From assembly GCA_030429545.1 (NCBI GenBank), contig JAUIFF010000002.1, forward strand, positions 124,001-188,000: 64,000 nucleotides of DNA, in the 5' to 3' direction. Under the pieces are notes generated by a model, which had not been told where the DNA came from, did not search any database, and saw nothing but the letters and a program-made list of their open reading frames with translations. Below, piece after piece: positions 1 through 9,530 of the stretch. Position 1 is the first letter of the stretch. Each line of letters opens with the position of its first letter. A program made the translations under genes and the position numbers. This DNA comes from Polyangia bacterium (GTDB lineage: Bacteria > Myxococcota_A > Polyangia > Nannocystales > Nannocystaceae).

Positions 1-1161
1 CCGCAGTTGGCGACGGGTCTTGCGGGGGACCCGGGGTTTGCCATCGCCGTTGATCACCAATCCGGTGACCTGCTGGCGGCCGCCCTTGCGGGCAACTCGG
101 GTCTTGTCGGGATGGACTTCAAAGCCCTCGTCAGCGGTGATCCGCTTGACCCCACCCAACAGCGCACCGATCCGCGGCTGGCCCTCACTGCCTGCTGGCC
201 GGCTAAAGGTGAGGTCGTCGGCGTAACGGGTGTATCGCCACCCGAGTTTGCCGGCGAGGCCCTGGAGCCGACGGTCGAGCCGTAGGCACAGGGTGTTGGT
301 CAGCCCCGGGCTGGTCGGGGCACCCTGCGGCAGACAACGTGGCCCGAGCGACAGGAAGTAGGTCTTGCCGTCGCGCTCCATCACCTCGCGGGGGGCCTCG
401 GTGCAGATCTGGGCGAGCAAGGTGGCGACCTGCTCCCGGTAGCCGGCCTTGCGAAAGATCCCCTTCACCCGGCTGACAGTGACCGTGGGGAAGAAGTCCT
501 TGAGGTCGACCTTGACCACGATGTCGGCGTTTTTATGGGCCGCGGCATTGGTTGCGATCGAGCGCCCGGCCAAAAAACCGTGGGCCGATCCATGTACAGG
601 CAAGCGTTCGACGATGTTGTGCAAGATCCACCGCTGGGCCTTTTTGAGGCGGGCGTGTGGGGCCCAAATCTCGCGCTTTTTACCGTTTCGCTTGGGGATC
701 GTGAAGCGGTAGTAGTGGATCCGGGTGGCGGCGTCGCGGTGGTAAGAAAGCCAGCGCAACTGGCTCAAGGTGAGCTCTAGTGCCTTGGCGAGTTGCCCGG
801 GGTTGTCGAGTGCGGGCAACTCATTTTCGGCGGCCCGCTCCTCGGCGCCGCGCAGGTCCCAGCGGTCGAAGTCGGAGGGGTCGTTCCAAAACACGCCCTC
901 ACCCAGGTGGACGATGTGGGCGGCGCGGTAGGCCTGCCAGGCCTCCTTTTTGAGTTTGCGTTTTTCCGCGGCTTCCTGCTTGAGCTGCTTTTTGTAGCGG
1001 GCGAGCGCCGACTTACTCATGTTGTCGGTCTCGCGGCGGGTCACCAGGTAGCCGCGGTCTTTGAGCTGTTGCTCGATGTAGCGGTCGGTCCCTCCGGCGT
1101 TGTCGATGCTGCGCCAGAGGTCCAAAAGCCGTTCGTATTCGGTTCGCGTGGCCATGGTCAT
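1..1161 (-). CDS. Retron-type reverse transcriptase (3' end beyond window)
   Basis: Reverse transcriptase; 387 codons are visible and the C-terminus lies past the left edge. Residues 1-140 are a charged Lys/Glu-rich extension, and the palm/finger domain follows. Visible RT motifs are HGFLAGRSI (about 195), VKVDLKDFFP with the first catalytic Asp (about 221), LPQGAPTSP (about 277-285), the catalytic YADD box at 313-316 (RYADDLTFS) and VTGLVING near 366. The VTG after the YADD box is characteristic of retron RTs, which prime from the 2'-OH of a G in their own ncRNA and make msDNA. An N-terminal extension is also known in myxobacterial retron RTs such as the Mx162 type. Start ATG 1161 directly abuts the stop of the SWIM gene (TAAATG); ATG 1155 is the alternative. 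It is the last of four coupled genes. A group II intron RT is less likely because I see no maturase domain in the visible part. Confidence 0.9.
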   Translation of the reverse strand, partial: MTMATRTEYERLLDLWRSIDNAGGTDRYIEQQLKDRGYLVTRRETDNMSKSALARYKKQLKQEAAEKRKLKKEAWQAYRAAHIVHLGEGVFWNDPSDFDRWDLRGAEERAAENELPALDNPGQLAKALELTLSQLRWLSYHRDAATRIHYYRFTIPKRNGKKREIWAPHARLKKAQRWILHNIVERLPVHGSAHGFLAGRSIATNAAAHKNADIVVKVDLKDFFPTVTVSRVKGIFRKAGYREQVATLLAQICTEAPREVMERDGKTYFLSLGPRCLPQGAPTSPGLTNTLCLRLDRRLQGLAGKLGWRYTRYADDLTFSRPAGSEGQPRIGALLGGVKRITADEGFEVHPDKTRVARKGGRQQVTGLVINGDGKPRVPRKTRRQLR

Positions 1162-3036
1162 TTACCCCGAGGTTGCGTCCAGATATCCGCGGGCCTGCAA
1201 CCGGGCCACGCGTTCAAAATAGGCCACCCTGGCGTCGGCAGCCGAGTTAAACACCATGCTCTGGACCCGGACCGCCTGTCCGCGGGGGCCCCATCGCAAC
1301 TTGAGTCGCTTGCGTTCGAGCGAGACTTGAAAGACTTCTTCGGTGGCACCGCGACGGCGGGCAAAGGTCCGGGTCTCGACCGCGATGTCGTCGGGTTTTT
1401 GGTCGCGCTGGCTACGACGCCGCTCCTCTTCGCGGGCGTGGCACAGCCGCAGGGCAATCAGGTGGGCGCAGGGGCCCTCCTTGAGTTTGTGCTTGCGATA
1501 AAAGTTGCAGGTACACTCAGCCTTGCGCACACGGCCATCGTCGTCGAGGCGAATGACCGGGCGATACTCGCGTTTGTCGGCCGCGACCACGACCTTGCCG
1601 GTGAGCTCCAGGCCGACGCCGTGGATCCGGTTTTCGCTGACAATGCTGACGTGGTCGCCGGCCAACAGGTCGTGGGCCACGCGCTCGCGCTTGTTGCGAA
1701 ACTGCAGGCGGTCGAGGTTGAGCTCGGCGCCGACCAAGGGCCGCAGGCGGTAGATGTCGCGGGCCAGGTCGTACATGATCTGGCCGTGTTGACACCCGAG
1801 TTGGAGGGCCTGCAGCACATCCTTGGGTTCCTTGCCGAGGGCCTTGGCAATCTCGGCCGCACTCGCCCGCCACTTGTCTTGCAGGTAGTTGGCGATGTCC
1901 CCGAGCAGTTGCTTTGCCCGGTCGGTCGCCCCGCGTGGGAGCAACAGGTCAAAGCTGACAGCCTGGGCCCAGTTGGAGGCGGTAAAGCCCGAGAGCCCCA
2001 GCGTCATGGTGAAGGCGCCGGCCCGCAGCACGTAAAACGACGGCAGGCCCGAGCCGAGGACATGGATGTCGATGGTGTCGACCAGGGGCAACATTCGTTG
2101 TAGCAGCATCAATCGCCGGCGGCCCCAGATGCGAATCACCCCGGGGACGCGGCCGGTGTACTTACCGGCACCGGTGTTGATGACGGTTTCCCAGGGCTCC
2201 AACACCAGGCGTGGCGGCTCGCCGGGGGACAGCTCGATGCGAATCCCACGGCCGCCCTTTTTCTGGTCGCGTTGCATACGCAACTGGCGCAACACGTTGT
2301 ACAGATCGATCGCGGCGATTTGAAAGACGGTGCGCGGGAGTGTGGCAGCTGATTGTACCTGCAAGAACCCGCGCAGCCAGGTGTCGGGCACCTGGATGTT
2401 CTTTTCGACGACTTCCTCTTCGCCCTTGGTCGCCAACGCCACGGCTTGGCGGCCGATACTCAACCGGCTCTCGCGGTAGCTGCGAAGCCGTTGGACGCCG
2501 TCAAACAGCGCCTTGCTGTAGTCGATGCTGGTGGTGCCGCACTCGAGGTCGCCCTCTAGGTCGACCGCCGACCAGTCGATGTCGAGCTTGGCGTAGGTGC
2601 CCTCGTCCTTGCTAAACACCTCAAACATCAGGGCGTCGGGATGGACCGTGACGACCGGGTCTAAAATCAGCCAGGCGTTGGGGTCGTTGCGCGACATCCA
2701 ATCGAAGTAGGCCTGTTGGGCCTGCCACACATCCATCCCGGCGGTTTGCTTGCGCATGCGCATGTAGGCCAGGTAGGCGGTGCGGTCGCGCGGGACGTAG
2801 CGAAAGTCGGAGCGTACAACGTCGTAGAGAGTCGAGAACATCTCGCGGAAGTCGACGGGCTGCTTGATCCGCCCCTCGGCACGCACGGTTTTGCGGCCCA
2901 AGTCGCTAAACAGCGCCAGGCAGGATGTGCCCTCGGTGGTGACGACCTGGCTGGCACCGCCGTAGCGCATGCGAACCGCGGTCCGCTTGGATTGCTCGTC
3001 CTCGGGACCGAGCTGTTGATCGGGTTTGTCTGTCAC
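1162..3036 (-). CDS. Winged-helix/SWIM zinc-finger protein of the retron operon
   Basis: 624 aa. The C-terminal third holds a SWIM zinc finger: CTC at about 507-509, then CAH at about 520-522 (pattern CxC-x(n)-CxH), a nucleic-acid or protein-binding zinc module. A winged-helix-like segment lies at about 390-435 (SAAEIAKALGKEPKDVLQAL). The N-terminal 380 residues match no family I recognise. I chose GTG 3036: it has GGAGG seven bases upstream and overlaps the previous stop as GTGA. The TTG 15 bases earlier lacks a Shine-Dalgarno sequence. Placement between a HEAT giant and the reverse transcriptase suggests it is an accessory or effector of the RT/ncRNA unit, perhaps binding msDNA. That role is inference. 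The first CxC of the SWIM finger is encoded by one copy of the window-wide decamer (1506-1515). Confidence 0.85.
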   Translation of the reverse strand: MTDKPDQQLGPEDEQSKRTAVRMRYGGASQVVTTEGTSCLALFSDLGRKTVRAEGRIKQPVDFREMFSTLYDVVRSDFRYVPRDRTAYLAYMRMRKQTAGMDVWQAQQAYFDWMSRNDPNAWLILDPVVTVHPDALMFEVFSKDEGTYAKLDIDWSAVDLEGDLECGTTSIDYSKALFDGVQRLRSYRESRLSIGRQAVALATKGEEEVVEKNIQVPDTWLRGFLQVQSAATLPRTVFQIAAIDLYNVLRQLRMQRDQKKGGRGIRIELSPGEPPRLVLEPWETVINTGAGKYTGRVPGVIRIWGRRRLMLLQRMLPLVDTIDIHVLGSGLPSFYVLRAGAFTMTLGLSGFTASNWAQAVSFDLLLPRGATDRAKQLLGDIANYLQDKWRASAAEIAKALGKEPKDVLQALQLGCQHGQIMYDLARDIYRLRPLVGAELNLDRLQFRNKRERVAHDLLAGDHVSIVSENRIHGVGLELTGKVVVAADKREYRPVIRLDDDGRVRKAECTCNFYRKHKLKEGPCAHLIALRLCHAREEERRRSQRDQKPDDIAVETRTFARRRGATEEVFQVSLERKRLKLRWGPRGQAVRVQSMVFNSAADARVAYFERVARLQARGYLDATSG

Positions 3037-6000
3037 AGTTGCACCTCCCAACGGCTCGACCGCGGTTTGTCGACCAGTGCCTGTTTGCGTTTGGCCCGGC
3101 GAACGCCTCGCCAGGCAGCCTTGCGCAGTTCTTCTTCTTGGGCTTCGTCGCGGCCGAAGTTGGCCAGGGCATCGCAGGCGTCTGCGCTGCCGATTTTTGC
3201 CAGACCTTCAATCGCGCCTAGGCGGGCGTGATCGGGGCGGCTGTCGTCGCCCAGGATGGCCGTAAATGTTGCCACGGCATCGAGTGCGATGAGGTGGGGC
3301 AACACGACCCCCTGGCGATGGACATCGCCGGCGACGGCCTGGAGCGCCTGTTTTGCCGCCTCGTGGCCGCGGGTAGTGCCGGTCGCCAGCCGTCCCAGGC
3401 TGGTCGCATCGTCGACGGAGTTGACGACGGCCTCGGCTGCAGCTGCGGCGTCGAGTTGGGCCAAGCCACCAGCGGCGAGCGCCCGCAGCTCGGCATTGCT
3501 GCCGGCGACGAGTTCTCGCAGTTTGGTAATGCCGGCTTCTCCCCCGATGCCGCGGGTCAACACCAGGACCGCCTCGCGGCGCAGGACTTGGCCCGGGACT
3601 TCGTCGCCACCAATGCCCGTGGCCTCGATGACCTGGGCGCCACCAATCCCGAGTTGGCCACAGGCCCAGATCATTTGGCGAACCGGGTCGGTGGCCTCAC
3701 CTAGGCGATGCTTGCGACGATCCTTGGCGAGCGTGAGTTGCTCGCGCCAGGTCGCCATCGCCTGTGCCAAGGCGGCCTCCAACTTCTCGCGGAAGCTATC
3801 TTCGAGCTGGTCTCCGGCGTACCCGAGAATCTTGGCGGCCGTGACCGACGAAATCGGGTGGGGGGCCGTGAGCATTTGGGCTGCGGCCGACAGTGGCAAA
3901 GGTGTACGTGCAAGCAGTGCCGCGACGATGCGATCGCGAAAATCGCTTTGGCTGACCAGCGGCAGGATTTCGAGTAGGCGCTCGGCGTCGCCGCGCTCGC
4001 ACAGGCGCTCGAGTGTGTTGGGCTCTAGGTTGCGATGGCGGCTTTGGACCAGCACATAATCCGGCTCGAGCGAGTCGTCGCCGGCGAGTTTGCGGTAGCC
4101 AGCAGCCAGGGCCCGGGCCACCCGCATAAACGTCTCCTGGCGCAGACGCTCGCCAAACAATTCGTGGGTGGCCACGTCGTCGTTGTGGGCGAGCAGGCTG
4201 GCGACGGTTTCCCGCACCCGCCAGTTGCTGTCGCCGGCGCGCGCCCGCACGATTTCCCAGGCTTCGCGGGTGTCGAAGTGGCGCAGGCCCGTGAGCGCCT
4301 GGCAGGCGACGCCACCCGAGCCCTTGGACAGCTTGGAGAGGATGTCGAAGACCTTGGCCGCGCGTTCGGGCGCAGCCTTGCCCATGTGCCCGAGGGCTTC
4401 GGCAGCGGTCTCCTGCAACGCATGGCCCTCGTCGTTGACCAGTCGCAACAGCGTGTCGAGTGCCCGGGCATCGCCGAGTTCTCCGAGGGCGTGGACCGCC
4501 CGTCTGCGCAGGTCGAGGTCGGCCATCAGGTCGACGGAGGTCAGCAGGATGTTGACGCCGTCGTTGCGCCCGGAGAGGGCCAGGCCCTCGGCCGCCAAAA
4601 ACTGCGACTGTGGATCGCGGGATTTGAGGGCGCGTTGCAGGGGGTCGGGCGGTCCGTTGCGTTTTCGCAGGCGCCAGCCGATCGCGGCCAGGGCCCCGTG
4701 GCGGACATCGTCTTTGCTGTGGCTGACAAGCGTGGCAAGTGGCCCGTCGACGGCCGGTGTCTTCGACCAGCGGGCACTTGGCAGCAGTTTGATGACCAGG
4801 CGATCGGCGCCCTGGCGATAACCGCTGGTGAGCAGCTTGGCCAACACATCGTCGTGCCGCGGATGTTGCCGCGACTCCCAATCGTCGGCGCCCTTGCCCT
4901 CGTCCTGTGGGTCTTCGATGCGTTGATCGTACCCACTGATGCCAACCAGGGCCTGCCAAGCACTCGTCTTGACGCGGGCCTGTTGACCTTCGAAGTACGC
5001 GAGCAGGCGGTCGACATCTTCGACCCGGCGAAAGCCCCCGACCGCGGTCAGCAGGCGATCGACATCGGCGGTGCCGGCCGGGTCGTTGTCGATGCGATCC
5101 ATCATGGCGTCGGTCGCCCGCGGATCGCCGAGTTTTTCGAGGTGGGTGATGGCGTCGCGTTGTTCGCGGGTGCTACCGGAGTTGAGGACGGCGACCAGAA
5201 CATCAAAGGCCGCGCTGTTTTGATGCTGGGCCAAGCTTTGGGCGGCGGCCAGGCGAACCTTGCGAAACCGCGACGTCAGGGCGTGGCACAGGGCGTCGAC
5301 CGCAGGCCCGGAGCCCGAGGCCTCGTAGCGCGAGCCCAGGTCCTTGATTGCATGCATGCGCAACTTCTCGGAGCGGGCATCGAGGGCGGTGCGGTGGACC
5401 GCGATGGTCAGCTCCTGGCGGCGGCGCGCAAGTTGTTCCGGATCGGCGTTGTCGCCCTCTTGTAGTTGCACAAGCAAGGTCGCCGCCTCGTACTCGAGCC
5501 CGTCGGTGTTTTGCAGCAACACCTCCTCGACGAGCTTGAGCCCCGAGTCCTGGCCCTCCATGGTGGCGAGCAACTTGAGGCCGGCGGCCCCGGTGTCGCG
5601 TTGGCCGGTGGCGAGCGCCTCGCTGGCGAGTGATTCGCTGGGGAAGCCCAGACCCTTGAGACTGTCGAACGCGGTCTTGCGGACGGTGGCCTGGCCATCG
5701 GCGAGCGACAGCAAAAGGGTCGAGAACACCGCCTCGCGCACACGTTCGTCGGCTTCGGCCGTGGCGACCAGGCGGGCGATCGCGGTCAGGCGCACCCGGG
5801 TTTCGAGGTTGCCACCCGGCAGCCGCGACAACCCTGCATATGCACCAAATACGATCTGGCGCAGCTCGGCCAGGTCGAATCCGGGGGTGTCGTCCGGTGC
5901 CCCGGTTGCCCGGCGCTCGGCCAGGGTTTGGGTGTATCGGGCTTCAAACACCTCCCACGCGTGGTCAAAGCCCTCCTGGCGATCGCGGTCGAGCTCCTGC

Positions 6001-9000
6001 AGCAGCCGGGCCGTGCGGACCTTGAGTTGGGGGTTGCCACCCAGACCGCCGTGGGCGATCAGCTCGCCGATGGTTTCGACGACCTCACGGGCGATGGTCC
6101 ACGGCGGTTTGTTGTCGCCGCGATCGTTGACCAGGCCACACACGTAGTCGGCAAAGGCATCGTGGTCGCCGAAGTTTTCGAGGGCCTGGGCGGCCGAGAG
6201 ACGAATTCGGGGATGGGCCGACGACAGCGCGGCCAGGCAGCGATCGGGGACCCCATCGCCCTCCCGGAGTTCTTGTAGCAGCAACAACAGCAGGGCCCGG
6301 CGTCGGGTGTTGCGGTCGTCGACATCTAAAAACGCCAGGAACACATCCTCGGCCTCGGTGCCGAGGGCGAGCGCGGCGTAGAGGGTTGGCAGGTCCGAGG
6401 GCGAGCGGCGACCGTCGGCAAACAAAATCGAAGCGCCGCCGGGATCGCCACAGTAGGCCAGCCCGAGGGCAGCTTCGCGGCGGACGGCCTTGTCGCTGTG
6501 TTGCAGGGCATCGCGCAACTCATCGAGTTCACCCGGGCGCGCCATCCAGGCCAGGGCCGTGGCTGCGGCCTTGCGGATGTTGCTGTCCTTGTGGTCGATG
6601 AGTGCCTGTACATCTTTTCGCGCGGCCGGTTCACCGAGTTCGGCGAGGCCTTGCAGGGCGAGCACCACCCGGCTGGCCCAGGTGCGTTGCAGCTCCTTGA
6701 GCTCCGGTTGCTCGCTGGTGACGATCTTGCGCAGCGGGGTGAGGGCATCGATGTCGCCGTGCTTGGCCCGGGCGGCGGCAGCACGGACCGCGACGTCGAC
6801 ATGTTGGCTGTGCATGACTTTGTGCAGGGCCTCGTCGTCGTTGACGAGCAGGGCATCGACAGCCATCCGGCGGACACGTTCGTCCTCGTCTTCGACCGCC
6901 TTGGTCAGCAGCGCACGGATCCCCTCGGCCTTGCGTTTGCCGAGGATGGTGGTGGCCTCGATCCGCAGGTCGGGGTAGCGGCACTCGAGCGCGGCCGATA
7001 GTGGCTCCTGGCCGATGCCCTTGGTCCGCTTCATTGCGAACTTGAAGGCGTCGCTGCGGACTCCGGGGTCGGGGTCGCCAAACAACTCGAGCAACAGGCT
7101 CCACGCCCATGGTTCGGAGGCCTGGGCCTGAACCTCCGTGAGGACTTCGCGGCGGATGTCGGCGTGGATGCTGTGCAGGGCAAACTTGAGGCAACCGGCG
7201 CCGCGCCCCTCGATCTCGAGGTTCAAAACGGCCTTGAAAGCCTCGTTGCGAACGCTGCGGCCGGCGTCGGACAGGGCCCGGGACAGCAGCCGCAAACACG
7301 CCTGGTAGACCGAGCTGTCGCCCGACGTTTGTGTACCTGCATCGAGTTCGACGGTGTCGCTGATCGAGCCCGGGGGCGGGGTTTTGCCCCCATCTTGTTT
7401 GGCCTGCTTGAAGGTCTTGACCAGCAGGTCGAGGCCGCGGCGGCGGACATCTTCGTGTTCGGCCAAAAGTCCTGCCTCGGCAACGGTCAGCGGTTCGTCG
7501 CTGGCGAGCCGGGCGAGGGCGGTGAAGGCCGCATCGCGGACACTGGCTTGCCCGTCGCGCAGCAACAGGCGCAGGCGTTGGCCACCGCGGTGGTCGCCTA
7601 GGTCGGCGAGTGCTCGGCAAGTCGCCACCCGCACGCCCGAATCGCGTTCGCGGCTGAGTTGCAGCAGGGTGCCGAGGGCCCGGGGGTCGAGCAGGCTGGC
7701 GAGGCCGACGGCCCCGGCGAGGCAGGTGTCGAGCGCCCGGCTGGCCATGGCCTCGAGCAGCGGCCGGCGGTCTTCCTCGGTCACACTTGCACTTGCAACT
7801 TGTTTGGGAGCAGGCAGTTCCGGCGCCGGGTCAGCGGGTTTTTGCCCGGGCTCTGGCGCGGTCTCGATTTCGTGGAGTTTGCGGTGGAGCTGCTCGTCGC
7901 GCGCACGCAGGGCATCGGCGACCCGCGGGCGGCGGTACAGCGACACATAGTAGGCGGTGCGGCGAACCTCGGCATCATCGTCGGCGCCGTAGCGTCGCAG
8001 CGCCGAGCGAACCTCCGGGTGATCGATGAGGTCGCGCTGGTAGCAGCGAATGATCGCAAGCTTGCGGATGTCGGGTTTGCCGGCGCGCAGGGCCGTGATT
8101 TCAGCCTCGGGACTATCCTTGGCGTGCAGCCCCTCAAGTGCCATCAAGGCGGCCTTGCGGACCTCGGCCGGATTGTCGGAGAGCGCCGCGATCAGGCGGT
8201 CCATGGCCAGCTCATCGCTGGCGGCGAGTTGTTCGAGGGCCTCGACAGCGGCGGTTCCGATGTCGCGCTTGCCGACCTTGAGGGCCAGCTCCAAGGGGCG
8301 GAGGTTTTGCTCACCGACGAGTGCTCGCAACCCGGCAAACGCGGTCATGCGCACAGCTTCTTCGTGGTGGCGCAGCAGGGTTTCGAGCGAGGGGACAGCC
8401 CGCGGATTTTTGGTTTCGCCCAGCAGTTGGGTCGCCAGCACCCGCAGGGTGTGGTCTTCGTCGGCCTCGACCTGACCGGCGAGCTGACCGATTGCAGCTC
8501 CATCGTTCCAGCGGGCCAGGGTTCGCAGGGCGTGCTCGCGGATCTTCGGGTCTTTTTTACGCAGGTTGTGGCTGGCCCACCCCTGGGCCCCGTGGATCAC
8601 CCGAACGCGTTGTTCGGCCTTGCCGTTTTCATCGAGGGAAAAGATCCGGATCGTGCCGTCTTCGCAGGCGGCCGCGAGGTGGGTTTTGCCGCGGTATTTA
8701 ACCAGCGACAGGTCCATAACCTTGCCCACGCGATCGCTAAACGTCGCTGGCCGGCGTTGGCCACCGCCGCCGGGCCACGCCTTGAGGCAGGCATCTTTGC
8801 CGGCGGTGATAAAGCGGCCAGCAAGACCGTGCACCATGGCTCGGACCACATCTTTGTGTCCGTTTTTCCCGGAGCGGTTTTCGGGCTCAAGGGCTCCGCG
8901 CACGTGGGTTAAGAAGACCCGGTTGTCGACACCTGCCGAGATCACGCGCAGTTCGTCGACCTCAAACAACAGGGCCGTGACCGTGCCTTCGTGGATCTTT

Positions 9001-9530
9001 TTAGATTCGGCCGGTTGCCACTGCGGCTTGCTCTCGGCTTCAAACACGCTCAGGCGACCGGCTGTGCCACCGACGACCAGCCACTGACCGCTGGGGTCGG
9101 CGGCCAGGGTTGAGCCGGCTTCGCGCAGGGGCAGGGTTTGGAGCACCTCGCCCGAAGCTGTCGAGACAATCAGTAGCGAGCTGCCGCTGAGGACCGCGAG
9201 GGCGTCACCGGCAACGGCGACGAGGTCGATGGGTGGTGGGTCGATGACCGCACCCAGAGGCTCGGGCGCACCGGACTTGCGCGGGGCTTTGTAGAGCTGG
9301 CCGTTTTGCCCGGCCAAAAACACGTGGTCGCCGGCGGTTGCCAGGCTCACCGCCCCGCAGGGTAGAGGTTCCTCGTGGAGGATGGCATCGTCCACACCCA
9401 CGCGGTACAGGGCGGTGGCCTGTCCCTCTTCGTGTGTACTTACATAGATCAGGGTATCGCCATCGGCGAACATGACCTGGGGGACACCACGGGCCTGGGT
9501 GTACTTGTTGTCGTGGCTTTGTTTCGACAT
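3033..9530 (-). CDS. Giant WD40 + HEAT-repeat protein
   Basis: 2165 aa, cytoplasmic by appearance (no signal peptide or membrane span). Residues 1 to about 310 form a WD40-like propeller, with blades seen in segments such as HEGTVTALLFEVDELRVISAG and GHKDVVRAMVHGLAGRFITAGK. From about residue 315 to the end it is an almost unbroken array of HEAT/PBS-lyase-like helical repeats with the recurring pattern 'VRxxAxxALxxLG'. There is a short Pro-rich, low-complexity break near 560-590. No catalytic motif is visible, so a scaffold or large binding solenoid is the best reading. ATG 9530 shares one base with the upstream stop (TGATG), and the end overlaps the SWIM gene by four bases. Such tight coupling to an RT gene implies a stoichiometric complex. 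What the solenoid binds (msDNA-RT, a phage protein, nucleic acid) is not visible in sequence. Confidence 0.85.
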   Translation of the reverse strand: MSKQSHDNKYTQARGVPQVMFADGDTLIYVSTHEEGQATALYRVGVDDAILHEEPLPCGAVSLATAGDHVFLAGQNGQLYKAPRKSGAPEPLGAVIDPPPIDLVAVAGDALAVLSGSSLLIVSTASGEVLQTLPLREAGSTLAADPSGQWLVVGGTAGRLSVFEAESKPQWQPAESKKIHEGTVTALLFEVDELRVISAGVDNRVFLTHVRGALEPENRSGKNGHKDVVRAMVHGLAGRFITAGKDACLKAWPGGGGQRRPATFSDRVGKVMDLSLVKYRGKTHLAAACEDGTIRIFSLDENGKAEQRVRVIHGAQGWASHNLRKKDPKIREHALRTLARWNDGAAIGQLAGQVEADEDHTLRVLATQLLGETKNPRAVPSLETLLRHHEEAVRMTAFAGLRALVGEQNLRPLELALKVGKRDIGTAAVEALEQLAASDELAMDRLIAALSDNPAEVRKAALMALEGLHAKDSPEAEITALRAGKPDIRKLAIIRCYQRDLIDHPEVRSALRRYGADDDAEVRRTAYYVSLYRRPRVADALRARDEQLHRKLHEIETAPEPGQKPADPAPELPAPKQVASASVTEEDRRPLLEAMASRALDTCLAGAVGLASLLDPRALGTLLQLSRERDSGVRVATCRALADLGDHRGGQRLRLLLRDGQASVRDAAFTALARLASDEPLTVAEAGLLAEHEDVRRRGLDLLVKTFKQAKQDGGKTPPPGSISDTVELDAGTQTSGDSSVYQACLRLLSRALSDAGRSVRNEAFKAVLNLEIEGRGAGCLKFALHSIHADIRREVLTEVQAQASEPWAWSLLLELFGDPDPGVRSDAFKFAMKRTKGIGQEPLSAALECRYPDLRIEATTILGKRKAEGIRALLTKAVEDEDERVRRMAVDALLVNDDEALHKVMHSQHVDVAVRAAAARAKHGDIDALTPLRKIVTSEQPELKELQRTWASRVVLALQGLAELGEPAARKDVQALIDHKDSNIRKAAATALAWMARPGELDELRDALQHSDKAVRREAALGLAYCGDPGGASILFADGRRSPSDLPTLYAALALGTEAEDVFLAFLDVDDRNTRRRALLLLLLQELREGDGVPDRCLAALSSAHPRIRLSAAQALENFGDHDAFADYVCGLVNDRGDNKPPWTIAREVVETIGELIAHGGLGGNPQLKVRTARLLQELDRDRQEGFDHAWEVFEARYTQTLAERRATGAPDDTPGFDLAELRQIVFGAYAGLSRLPGGNLETRVRLTAIARLVATAEADERVREAVFSTLLLSLADGQATVRKTAFDSLKGLGFPSESLASEALATGQRDTGAAGLKLLATMEGQDSGLKLVEEVLLQNTDGLEYEAATLLVQLQEGDNADPEQLARRRQELTIAVHRTALDARSEKLRMHAIKDLGSRYEASGSGPAVDALCHALTSRFRKVRLAAAQSLAQHQNSAAFDVLVAVLNSGSTREQRDAITHLEKLGDPRATDAMMDRIDNDPAGTADVDRLLTAVGGFRRVEDVDRLLAYFEGQQARVKTSAWQALVGISGYDQRIEDPQDEGKGADDWESRQHPRHDDVLAKLLTSGYRQGADRLVIKLLPSARWSKTPAVDGPLATLVSHSKDDVRHGALAAIGWRLRKRNGPPDPLQRALKSRDPQSQFLAAEGLALSGRNDGVNILLTSVDLMADLDLRRRAVHALGELGDARALDTLLRLVNDEGHALQETAAEALGHMGKAAPERAAKVFDILSKLSKGSGGVACQALTGLRHFDTREAWEIVRARAGDSNWRVRETVASLLAHNDDVATHELFGERLRQETFMRVARALAAGYRKLAGDDSLEPDYVLVQSRHRNLEPNTLERLCERGDAERLLEILPLVSQSDFRDRIVAALLARTPLPLSAAAQMLTAPHPISSVTAAKILGYAGDQLEDSFREKLEAALAQAMATWREQLTLAKDRRKHRLGEATDPVRQMIWACGQLGIGGAQVIEATGIGGDEVPGQVLRREAVLVLTRGIGGEAGITKLRELVAGSNAELRALAAGGLAQLDAAAAAEAVVNSVDDATSLGRLATGTTRGHEAAKQALQAVAGDVHRQGVVLPHLIALDAVATFTAILGDDSRPDHARLGAIEGLAKIGSADACDALANFGRDEAQEEELRKAAWRGVRRAKRKQALVDKPRSSRWEVQL

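Noticed and set aside
793..2103. 436-codon + strand open frame at the left edge
   Set aside because: It is antisense to the RT and SWIM genes, which have clear motifs on the minus strand.
4035..5465. 476-codon + strand open frame
   Set aside because: Antisense to the HEAT array; third-position GC bias of the minus-strand frame creates it.
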